A stretch of DNA of 64,000 bases. It comes from Varroa destructor (Eukaryota > Arthropoda > Arachnida > Mesostigmata > Varroidae). Every line of letters begins with the position of its first letter. The first letter of the stretch is position 1. Positions 13,901 to 24,568 of the stretch are shown here, one piece after another. Location: NCBI RefSeq assembly GCF_002443255.2, contig NW_019211457.1, forward strand, positions 51,791,800 through 51,855,799, given 5' to 3'. A model generated the notes under the pieces. That model did not search any database, had not been told where the DNA came from, and worked only from the letters and a program-made list of their open reading frames with translations. The translations under genes were made by a program, and so were the position numbers.

Positions 13901-14512
13901 TCGAGAAAACGGTCAATTATAGACAGATGTGTCGTGATCTAACCATATCGTTTTTATTATAGGTGCAGCAAATCTCCCGGAAATCGACCCAATGGGTCAA
14001 ATTGTTCTAGATGACGTAATTCACAAGGCTAAGATTCAAGTTGACGAACGAGGAACTGAAGCAGTTGCTCTGACGACAGCTCCGATCATAAATTATTCTA
14101 GTAAGTTCGTTCGAAATCCTCCCGAAGTAGCATTGTACAGTGGAGAAAGCCTAACTGATATAGTATTTTTCAATGACAGCGTACCTGTTCCTTATATAGG
14201 CTAATGATGTTCAAAAATTGTCATAACGCAGTTTCATGTAGAAATTAGTTTAGCTAAAGGTAGAATGTGATTTATGGTCACACACAGACATTACTTAATG
14301 TTTTTTTTGTATGATTCATGATATCAGGACATCCATCATTCAATGTGCGGCATCCATTCGTGTTTTTCGTGGTTCATAAACCCACAGGCGCTATCTTTTT
14401 CGCTGGCAAGATACTTCGAATGAATAACGGCCAAGCGCCAGGTCCACGAGGACCTCTGCCGTCGGCATTGGGGTCCAATAGTCGCTATTTGGGCGTTGGC
14501 CGACGTTCTTAG
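10999..14512 (+). CDS. Secreted serpin, four exons, apparently intact
   Basis: Serine-protease-inhibitor-fold protein of 438 residues. Exons are 10999-11109, 12771-13653, 13963-14100 and 14328-14512; phases 0, 1 and 1 all match at GT-AG junctions. Exon 1 encodes a signal peptide (MGCYWRAVVVLLLATCAVYG, then QF), so the protein should be secreted. Exon 2 has the usual serpin core: NSFGLNLMK near the start, NAVYLKGFWKQPF, the VPVKMMYMR segment and HIPRFEAQGSYRF, with possible N-glycosylation sites NVSQ and NESL. Exon 3 carries the hinge DERGTEAVALTTAPI, and exon 4 the closing strand RHPFVFFVVHKPTGAIFFAGKI. The small, mainly Ala/Thr/Val hinge fits an inhibitory serpin. By the usual count from Gly (P15), P1 would be Tyr, but the loop after it is short, so this is uncertain. 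A Gly/Pro/Arg-rich extension of about 29 residues follows the serpin end and is unusual. The physiological protease is unknown. Confidence 0.92.
11110..12770 (+). other. Serpin intron 1 (1.66 kb)
   Basis: Donor GAG|GTGCGT and acceptor CCGCAG|GAA bound this intron at phase 0. It holds a 196-codon open frame (11453-12043) with low-complexity Asn, Cys and Ser runs and no recognisable domain. That frame is not supported as a gene. Confidence 0.75.
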
Positions 14513-16165
14513 CCATAAGAACAAGTAAAAGCAAGAAGCAAACGGATAGAGAGTACGGTAAAAAAAAAAAAAAAAAAAGTCATAGTAAATGAGTATATTT
14601 ACATATAAAATGTGCTTGCGTGCGTAGATCCCCTTAATCAGGAGTGTCAGTGTGTACAGTTTGGCTTTATGCTTTTTTTTTTTCTAATCGATGATACTAT
14701 TAGAAGCAATGTGTCATGCACGCGTTCCGTCTCGTTTACGTGCTCGTAAAGCGTGCAGTATGATGTAATATAACAGTTTAAATCGTCACTACATTATGAC
14801 TACAGATCATGTTATTTGATGACTACTAGGATAGTTAGACTTTTTTTTTAGCTTATCGTACGTGCTATGATTGATGCTATTCTATATGTAGGATTATTTC
14901 TGTAGTATTTAAAGCACGGCTCTACGTTGAGAAATTTCCGTGTTAAATCAATAGAATTCTAAGGAGCTGTTCAAACGTCATATAGATATCTAAAATTAAA
15001 ACCTATTCCTAGGATACTACAAAGCAAATCAAGTTATATCAATAGATGGATGCATGGAAAATATGTTGGCGAACTTGACATTGAAACGTTCCTTAGTTGT
15101 TCTTACTTGTGATACTGTTTTTTTTTTCTGTCATTCGTGTACTTTGTTAAATCCTTATAAACGATATAAACTGTCGAATTGAACATTTTTTGGGAAAAAC
15201 CTCGCGCAATACTATGCAGCCATATCTTGGCAACGATTAGCCTTATAAGAAATCGCTTGTTTCTCTTCGAAAGGGCAGATATACTAACGTACCAAGACAA
15301 ATTTGAGGTCTTCGCAAATCCAGATCGTTTATAATCGTACCACTATACTTGGCATCCCGAAATTTACTCACTGATATTGTCGCTCTTTCGAGCTCGATTG
15401 AATTTTACCAAATACTGTTATTTTTTAAATTATTTAATGTATACTACAGACAGTGAATCTCTCAGCATCTACCTACACAATTTCACACTTAATCGAGTGG
15501 CTGGACGCAAGCATCGGCCCCGAAGACTTTTTGTTTTTGACAATAGGCAGTGCTAAATCCGACCTGCCGAAGCGGTGAGCGGTACGACCAAATCTGTTTT
15601 GCGCCATATATATAATCGTAATCTGTTAGATCTATACATTTTCAGTTAACACTTGTAATAATATTATTCAATAGATTATACAATTGATATATTTTGTGTT
15701 TTTATTAAAAAAGACACCGATATATGATCCATAATCTCTCCTATTTATTTAGGCTAGTTGAATTAATAACGCTTGCGGTAGACATTTAGACTAGATGATT
15801 GAGCTAAACATTCGATCTATTTAATTGTCCTCTAAATTAGCGGCTCGCGCGACCTGCCTACCTGCTAGTGTGCAGGACGCGCGGGAAAATAGCAAATCTG
15901 AACGACCTTATAACATCATCTGCAGTATTTGCTCGCAAACTGCCAACCAAATAATACATCGTTTGACATGAGTGTGGAAAGCATACAAACCGTCTGGGCT
16001 AGGGATCGCACTGAAAGTGATCTATTCGAGCGCAACGGTTCACCGACAGTCCGCGTTCTAGTCTGACATTTGTGTCCCTCTAATGTCCCTTATATCGGCC
16101 TTATGAATTTGGCCCTGCTGAAGGTCCTTCTGTTTTGAGGGTAATATTGATGATGACGACCACAA
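14513..16165. other. Intergenic, convergent serpin / BTB zinc-finger gene ends
   Basis: The serpin and the BTB zinc-finger gene converge here, so both 3' UTRs should lie inside. A run of 19 A sits at 14560-14578, about 50 bases after the serpin stop. No AATAAA signal was obvious immediately before it. No further gene was seen. Confidence 0.6.
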
Positions 16166-18596
16166 TCATTTATCGTTGTGTGAACGCATATGCCTTAGCA
16201 GGTGGGCCTTGTCAGCAAACGTTTTTCCACAGGTGGGACACAGCTGCGTTTTCTCTGGGATATGCCGTCGGATATGCGTTTCCAGCTGCGCTTCGGATGG
16301 TGTCGTAAACGTGCACAGGGCTTCCGGGCAATGAAAAACACTTTTAAGGTGAACACGTCGGTGTGTAGCTAGATGATGGGGGTAACGGGTTCGGTACGAG
16401 CATTGGTCACAGCGCAGGAAACGCTCTCCGGGGTGCGTCTGTTTCAGATGTGTGTCAAGAGCTTCCTGTGTCACGAAGGAGTGTCTGCACCAACGACAAA
16501 CGTATGGGCGATCGACCTTATGAAGCCTACAATGTGTTTCTAGTTGGGCCTGATGGCGGCATTTGTATGTGCATAGCTCGCAAGAAAAAGGCCTATCCGA
16601 GAGGTGTTTACGTCGATGGCGCACGAGGGTGGAAATCTTCAATGTACGATGCTCACATGCATCGCAGCGGTAGGGAGGACTGCGAGGAAAATGGGTATTT
16701 TTAAGATGGTCAAGAAATTGTCGTTTCCACGTACATGTGAACCCACACAGGAAGCATTTATATGTAATTTGGCGCACATGGACTTGTTCTGCAAGCAAAC
16801 ATATAATCAGACTATTTTATTAAAATTCGTGTTTAGAAAAGTCAGTTAACTTATCAGTTAACTTAGTTAATCACTTATTGAAAGTGACAATATGCAACGT
16901 TCGTATTTTAAATCGATGGCGTCATATATAATATAAGCTATTCTAAGGATAGCAAATTGGAAACCAAACAAGATGAAACCCGTATATGGGAATCGTATAG
17001 TTAATCACGATAGAAACGCAACACAGTGTGTAGCAATGGCTGGCGTAGGAATTTTTGATACGACTATCTGTATACCTCGAAAAAAAAATGCACTAAATGC
17101 TACGACGGTAGCAGCAACAAATAAACGTGACGGGCTATAGCGAAAACACAAATACAGTAAAATGTTTATTCCTATATTACTCTGCTAAAAATAACCGCAG
17201 TGTTTTGATGGCCTAAGGTAAAATATTACCGATGTGGTTCCTGAGAAGCGATCTTGCATGTTCCCCTTTACCGATAAAAGTACATTTTTCGCAACAGATG
17301 CCTTTCACGTCGCTGCTTGCGCTAACGGGGGCTATGTCGTCCTCTGAAACATCTGTGTCTCCACCAAGATCATCCATGCGGATGTCGCCATTCATCAGAC
17401 GGGGATGACTATCTGGAACCCAAAGTGGTAAACGTATAAACATGTACTTAGTCGCGAACCTTTACCCGCACGAATACTGTTAAAATGACTGAACTGATAG
17501 AAACGTACCGCGGCTACGTTGACTATATCCAAGGTTCAAAGAGTAAGTTTGCCTAGAAGGTTACGTCTTTCTTTTTGAAATTGCGCGCCTCTAGGCGAAA
17601 ATAGAGATTACATGTCATATCTAAAGTAAAGTATCCAAGAAGCATAATACCTACGCAGGTACTTATGCTTCAACATTTCGTCTTACCGTCGTCGCTGTTC
17701 TCCTCCGCAGAGCCTAGAGCCCTCTCATCGTCCTGTCTAGCCAGTGCGTCAATCGCCGCATCTACAGCAATTCGTTCAAGTTGAATTCTCGTTGCCATTA
17801 AATCCACCTCTAAAGGAGTGCTTTCATTATTTCTTAGCTCTTCAAATACATTCAACATTATCGGAAGAAGCTCCTTTGCCTGTGGACGTTTTATAACTAA
17901 CGCTACCACCTGACCGGGAGAGAAATCACTCCAGTCAACTAAGCAAAGAACAAGTCGTAAGAGATGAAATCGTTCCTTATAACGAAAACAGACCCACGAA
18001 ATAACAAGTGAGGCTAGGTATGAACCTCGATCGATATTTATACATTTATCTAGTATAAGTTCCTCCAACCTGACGAAGTCAAGTCGGAGCAAGGATGGTT
18101 TTACCAGCTCGAGGTTATCTTTTATAAAGCTACTTGCAGCCAGATGTAGATTCGGCAGGTAGTATTTAATAGCGGCTTCGCGTACCGCTAGAACGTTATT
18201 GCTGCATATCGTCGATTCCATAACCTCTGCGATAAACGCCTTCAGCTTGAACAGCAGAAGAAAATTCGCCATGCTCAATAGGTCTAACATGTTGCTTGTT
18301 TCAATATTAATTGATCCAGTGTAGATGAAAGCCAAGACGCTTCGAAATGCACGAATTGTGCCTACTGGTATTGGCACATGGAGTCTTTCGCCTACAACTC
18401 GGTGGGACTTTAACACCGATTCAAAATACGGACTACACGAAGCTAGTAACACTTTATGAGCATGCAATTCTTCGCCATTGACCAGCATAGTGACGTCACA
18501 GAACTTGCCACTGTCTCGAAACTTCTTGAAACGCTCGAGGATATCGGCCGGTAGATGGGCCTCTTGATAGAGAGTCGACAACCGAGGACTGGCCAT
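16166..18596 (-). CDS. BTB-BACK-C2H2 zinc-finger protein, three exons
   Basis: Probable nuclear transcription regulator of 571 residues. Exons on the minus strand are 18596-17687, 17412-17230 and 16788-16166. Both junctions are phase 1 with GTAAG/GTAAT donors. Residues about 22-128 form a BTB/POZ dimerisation domain (FCDVTMLVNGEELHAHKVLL, then FRSVLAFIYTGSINI), followed by a BACK-like helical region (about 130-270) and an acidic linker (GDTDVSEDD). Exon 2 ends with a finger beginning CCEKC whose second histidine comes from exon 3. Exon 3 contains seven C2H2 fingers, YKCFLCGFTC to QLCPTCGKTF, several of the C-x2-C-x12-H-x3-4-H type. BTB-zinc-finger proteins bind DNA through the fingers and recruit corepressors through BTB. 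The start MASPRLSTLY is the first Met before the BTB domain. No lesions were seen. The nearest family name cannot be fixed without a search. Confidence 0.9.
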
Positions 18597-21500
18597 CGTG
18601 CACAGAACTTTGCCCTACGGAACAGACTCAACCATCCTGGTACTCGGAAGCCACGATCAGCTGGGCATAGTTGGTGGAGTAATGCGTAGGTTCTTTCGGC
18701 GGCGGACACCTGAGCTAAATGCACCAGAGTGTTGTATGCGAGACGAGTCCCGAAAACACGATTCTACGGGAGCGCGAGGACGCCCTCTCCTAAGGCGGCC
18801 TCTCTCCCCTCTTCGGTGGAGTCGCTAGGAAGATCAAAGGAACACGTGTACATACAGAGCTAAAGCCAACCAAGTACAGATACATCACACGTTACATTTT
18901 CTGGAAAACATGTTTTAGCTCCGAGCGTATGGTCAGCTATTGCAGATCTTGGCTCCGTTTAATGTATCACTAGCGGTTGCGATATTAGTAGATAAATGTC
19001 GAGTTATGTTTAGGCAGATGCTTTTTGGGAAAAACGAAGGAGAAGCTATCGTTAGGCAAACACTGAGAGACACAACCCTTACTCAAAAGGCCATTGAGAC
19101 AGTGCCCTTCGATAGGGAATGCATAGAGTTGAGTTTAAGCAGTCTCGTAATGGGCAACGAGCTCAGCTATAAGAATATAATAATAATTTTATATTATTAC
19201 TTCGGCTAAATATGTTAGCGTCTGTGAACGCAGTCAAATAACAACTTGAACTTTGAAAACCGTTTATTAACCAAACAAGAAACTGTATTATGTCACATAA
19301 GGCTAACAAATGGCAGTCAAAATTAGAACAAGGCTTACCCTTGAGGTGTACGGGAGACTCGCCAACCATTCATTGGATGTCGCTGAGGTAAGAAATAACA
19401 TCGTCAGCGTAAAAAGTGATACATTTTAAATAGATTTAGAATAAATTGCGTTTTTTTGGAAAATCGAGTGAGTATCCGTCATGATAATATCGGAAAGACT
19501 ACACGAAGAGACACTTAGAAACCAGCTTACATGTTAAATATTGTTCACCCTAGTTGCAACTTCATTATGATAAGGATTATGAAATTTTTACGTCGATCGT
19601 GTTACTAAATATCGAACAAAGTTGTAAAGCCAGCTAATAACATAATAGTTTCGAACCACGAACTCTAGGACCATTACTAGCTGTGTGATAGTCCTGAGCG
19701 AAGCGAGTCACGGTTCCTTAAGTTAGTCAAGTAATAAATAGTCTGTCAACTTCGGACGGAGGCTTCTGCATAGATTCGAAGTATCTACACTTTCTATAGA
19801 GTTTTTAATATACGGGAGAAACATGCCGTTGGACGAAAGGCTGTTAAAGAAGTACCGTTTGCTGCTGATCACGTCCTGTCGAAATAAAGGAGCTGACGCG
19901 TGAAATGAACAAATATCAAAAAGAATGCATTTGCGTTTTATCCTATGTAAGTATTTCCTTTTCTGCATAAGTGATTTATGCAAGTATAATGAGAAAAATA
20001 AGCAAGTTTAATTAGTGGTTCAATCAGGTGAGATCTGAATTAAGCAAGAATGAAGTCAGATCGTGTGACTTGAGTAACAATCTATTGCCAAAGAGTGGTT
20101 CAGCTGAGAAATACGAGACCCCTTTTGGTATCAATAGGATGACGGCTGGCAGCTGACAGTTACAAAGGGAACATCGTAATAGCTTGCCGTAAAGGACTTT
20201 GGCTAAGATCCCTGCGGAGCAGTGAAGGGGGTCTTCGCAGCCTGGTGCAAGAACTGGAACCGATGCGTCATAGAGAAAAGCGAACGCGCGCCTTGGCCAA
20301 ATGCCAACTAGTGAAGTTATGGTTTACTAGTGAAACGTGCAACGGGAAGAATAAATGGAAGGAATACCTTTCCGATCTATTTGATTCTAGCGAATCTGCA
20401 AGTAGAAACCCCGTGCACAGCGGAACGTGGCCTTGGATATTTTAGGGGACTAGACTCTAGAAAGACAACTTACACGGAGCTGCGCCTCAGATAGTCGAGA
20501 CGCCGTTTTGTACTTTGAAAATAGTAGTGTACTTCAAGTTGGCGCTATATCACCATAGCGGCTTGGAATATAAGGCGACACGGTGTACAGGATCAGTGTA
20601 GAGGGTATGATGTAGACAATGGAATATAGGATCCTGTCACCGAGTCTCTAAGCAGGTCACAAATGCTGATTTAGAATAGAAAAATCTGATTTGAGAGACA
20701 AATGTGACTATACGATGTACATGTATGCTTTCGCATTCCTCTCTTACTGTGTTTTCCATGCTAAAGGTTGTATCTATACTTTGGTAGCCTGAAAGTTTAC
20801 ACGAAAAAAAGAACACATTGTTATGTCCGCTTGAAACTGCAGAGAACCTAGAGGCTGATATAAAATGGGAAATAAGTGCTAAACGGATTTCATCTGAATC
20901 TTTTTCCAGTTAGTTTCTATAACGTTGACACTTTAATTCTCTTTTTCGTACAAATCTTGTTATCTTGTTAGATTAATCGACCACTAAATTTGGTGTTCCT
21001 TATCAGACGGATACTCAAAACTTATCTAATTTTTATAGCATCCTAAATAATTTCGAAACTTTACCACTAAGGTACCATCTTTCGATTAAGTTTATATTTT
21101 TAATTTATGTCTGACTATCGATATTTAAAGGTATTTTTACCCTAAAAACCTTGCTACAGATGCACTGTATAATTCCTGCCGTACGTAACCAGTGAACTTG
21201 AAAATGTTTGTCAGTTACATGTATTTAACGTTTTTATTTGAGTAAAACGTATTTTTCATGATTTCAATTTTTCGCTACTATTTACGTGCTCAAAAATGAC
21301 GTTATAAAGGTTTTTTTTTCTAAGTTATCTGACGGTTCAAATGTTGAAATTTCAATATAATATTCAATCATCAAATACCTATGATTTTTTTTGAAATAAA
21401 AGTGCTAAATATATTGATATGCACTGGTATGCTTTCCGGTTGAACGTGTAGAAAGTTATAATTTACTGCCGTAGCTAGGACACATTCTACATAAGGAAAA

Positions 21501-21761
21501 GGCTAAAAAGTACATCCGTTTCAGACACATGTTTTTTTTTGCTTAAAATGAAAAATCTACCCACAGAGATTGGTTTCGAGTCGTTTGAAAAATATTAAGT
21601 TACGGGTGTGATTCTATAAACAACAACAACAAAAGTACACATCCGTTCCCACCTAGATATCACATAGATATTTGGCAACGAGAATTAATATCATTTAATA
21701 CTATACTTATGAGTTACAGTTACGAGTGTTACGCTGTCCCATGATCTAAATAGAGAATTCT

Positions 21762-21785
21762 CTGTCTTTCTCTCTCTCTCTCTCC

Positions 21786-21817
<32 letters not shown>
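21762..21817. repeat. (TC)n-(TA)n compound microsatellite
   Basis: A CT-rich run passes directly into an uninterrupted TA run. Confidence 0.93.
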
Positions 21818-21821
<4 letters not shown>

Positions 21822-22601
21822 CTTGATTGTGATCCCTGACTAAATAATTCTAATCTCGTTTAGGTTGTAAAATGATCAAGGACTAGAATAACGTTTTTAT
21901 GGTGGATGTCCTAACAAATGGCGGTGCTTCCAGTTTTTTTTTTACCGCACGTCCATAACAGCGAGGCCTATTATCAGGAATCTTCATGTTCTCCCAGTTG
22001 CTATCGCCTCCCGGCGTTTCGATTTCAGTATAGCCCTTGTGATTACCTATGACATAGAGATCATATAGGAGTAACTCTTTTGCAAACACAGAGCAGTAAA
22101 ATGAGCTCAAAGCTGTGTCTCTTAAACGCGAACGCGAATATCCCGAAACCTAACAAGGTAACTTCGCGGAAATAGACGTAGTCTTACAAATCTGAGCCTA
22201 TGTTAGACTTCGAACGGGTGACACCGAACCGCTCAAATCGTCATATTAGGAGGTACGCGATGCATCACCATGAACCAAGTGTATCAGATGCAGGGAACAG
22301 TGTATGAATGCAACACTTTTGAATATGATCTCTTTAGAAAACTTAGCGTCTGCATCATCCCAACGTAAATTTTGTCTAATAGTAGGCGAATTGTTTACAG
22401 AAACATATTTGTCTTTGTGATTCGTTTGATAAAGATGGATGGAACTGAACAAACAATATATTGGAGATATTTCAGCGCCTAGTCCTAGTAGAAGTATCCC
22501 TTTTCGAACTGCATTTAAGGCATAAGCCACTTAATATTGAAATCGTATAAGGTTAAGTTAGTTTTTTCGAACTAATATATGAAAATACTACCTTGATAAG
22601 C

Positions 22602-22621
22602 ATATATATATATATATATAT
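22602..22621. repeat. (AT)n microsatellite
   Basis: AT run of about 20 bases. Confidence 0.9.
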
Positions 22622-22829
22622 GATCGAGGAATTATTACTAAGGATTAAGGCCAGATCACGGAGATACCATCGCGAAAATCAGATACTACAGAGTTAAACG
22701 TGCTGTCTGGCACCGTCGCTAGTGCGTGGCCTATGCCTTCTCATGTCGGCACGCTAAAACCCATGAAATAAAGATAGCTATATCAGTTCGACGATAACAG
22801 TTATGTAGTGTCCATTAATTGGTTATCAT

Positions 22830-22835
22830 TTTATT
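22830..22835 (-). terminator. Candidate poly(A) signal of the Kunitz gene
   Basis: AATAAA on the minus strand, about 290 bases after the Kunitz stop codon. This hexamer is common by chance in AT-rich DNA, so support is weak. Confidence 0.25.
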
Positions 22836-23125
22836 CATAGTATTTGCATGCGGGTCAACAGGAGAGGGCAACGTAGGCTTCGTTCGAGTACGGTACGAGA
22901 TCACCTGGATACACCATTTTCGAGGCACAAGGTTCAAGATTTGCTCTGTAACAAAAAAACAATTGATCTATGCAAATAGGCGAAAAAGCCAAAATTTCAT
23001 CTATCTCCCAGACCGTACAGCACAAATCGAGTTTTACGTCCGTCACGCTATTATCTGCAGTGCATGTACATTTGGCCAAGTTAAGCCAAGCGTTCTACCA
23101 GTTAGGATGAAGGATTAGCCGCGAT

Positions 23126-24568
23126 CTACTCCGTCGTACTCTGAGTCACCCCTCGTTGGTCATCTTTCACATCATCAATAAGGCTTTCGGCTTCAAATGC
23201 CTCCTGTAATGGGCAAATGTATTTCGAGCGAAACTTTGTATCGTGAAAAGCACGGTAGCCATCACGAGTTCTTGTTGGCTCATTTTTATTGACTTTCATC
23301 ATCGGCTTAGGATTTAGCCAGAGCGTGCCAGATGGAGCGTCTTCTTGTTTTATGTGTTCGTTGTAAGCGTTAGCTAGATGACGGCTGTTAGATTTAGTAG
23401 AATGAGTAGCTGTGTTCCCATCTAATGATGCAATCGGCGAGGAGTTTAGTTCATCGCTGGCGTTCGCAGCAAGGATCTGCTCGATTCGTTCGATGAAATC
23501 TTTGATATTTTTACGCTGTACGCAGACAAGGTCGCATTCTTCCATGCAATAGAAAATGAATCCATTACCTCCACAGCCTCCATAAGTAAATTGTTTACAT
23601 TTCCTTGAGTCAGTATCGAAGTAGAACCCAAGAAACGCCGCTCGGCAGGCCCCGGTGATCGGCTCTAGGGAGCATCTGACTAAAAACGCACAAAAATGGT
23701 AGAATGCCACTGGTTATCGGAAAGTATAGATATTGTAGCATTTTGTCAACTGCCACAAATACAGTTTCGACCGTGTGTTTCGACGAGCTAAAAGAAATCC
23801 TCTAGATTTAACAGAAATTGCCGTAGTGAACGTAAGACGTAACCGGATTAAGATAGTATTAGAGTCTAGTCTTGCATGCTAACTAAAAGCCCCGCGGCGT
23901 TTATGTAAAATTGTTATATGGCTCTATGTAAGACTGGACTGGACTGTTTCTATTGCAAACACGTTTCACAGGCGCTAGCTCGTGTCTGTAATTTCTCTTC
24001 GTATCTTAGCCAAACAAAATTTAATCATTTTTCTTACATACGCTTGCAAAGGTCTTCGAGGTCAACCAGCTGCAGGGTCTGATGTTGTGTTTCTGCAATC
24101 AGAGCATAAGCGAACTGCTACCGACCCCATCTGGACTGTTATAAGGAAAAAAACGCCCAGTGAGCAATATTCTTAGCGGACATATAACCGAAACGTCTTT
24201 CGAAAGCGTAAAGTTTTGAGAAAATAAAGGTGGAGGCAGTGTGACTTCTAACTATTATTCTATTTGTTAAAGTGCGAAAAAAGGACACGAACATGATTCC
24301 AGCCTATCTCGCAAGGCTCTAAATAATATGTACAATTTCTAATAGGTGATTGCGCAATCTAAGATCAATTCGTTTGTACTTAAAATAATTTTGCCACTAA
24401 ATTCAAAAAATAGGCACATGCTTTTCAGCTGAAAAAAAAAAAAAAAAAACTATATTACTCACAGTCTAGAGGAGCTGGTGGCGCAGCTGATGTTATTACT
24501 GCGATGATGAACTGAAGTTCGATTGTCAGGGGTGTTATGAGTCGGCTCCGTAAACACGATAACATCAT
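23126..24568 (-). CDS. Secreted single-domain Kunitz inhibitor with long C-terminal tail
   Basis: Predicted secreted Kunitz/BPTI-type protease inhibitor of 219 residues. Exons on the minus strand are 24568-24463 and 23679-23126, joined in phase 1 (donor T|GTGAGT, acceptor TTTTTAG|TC). Exon 1 encodes a signal-peptide-like start (MMLSCLRSRL, then a hydrophobic stretch ending ITSAAPPA); it is inferred from phase and hydrophobicity and is less certain than exon 2. The Kunitz domain follows at once: the six canonical cysteines have spacing x8, x15, x7, x12, x3, including the segment KQFTYGGCGGNG. The residue after the second cysteine (P1) is Arg, typical of trypsin-like targets. A seventh cysteine (FIFYCMEEC) is unusual. 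About 134 polar residues with no recognisable domain follow, ending QRGVTQSTTE. Chelicerates have many such inhibitors, but the target cannot be read from sequence. Confidence 0.82.

Larger units (their letters stand above)
18597..23125. other. 4.5 kb intergenic region
   Basis: It holds the upstream flank of the BTB zinc-finger gene (near 18.6-18.9 kb), a (TC)n(TA)n microsatellite, a short AT run and only small ORFs without recognisable domains, for example 18940-19209 and 20245-20445. The 3' flank of the Kunitz gene lies at its right end. Confidence 0.5.
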
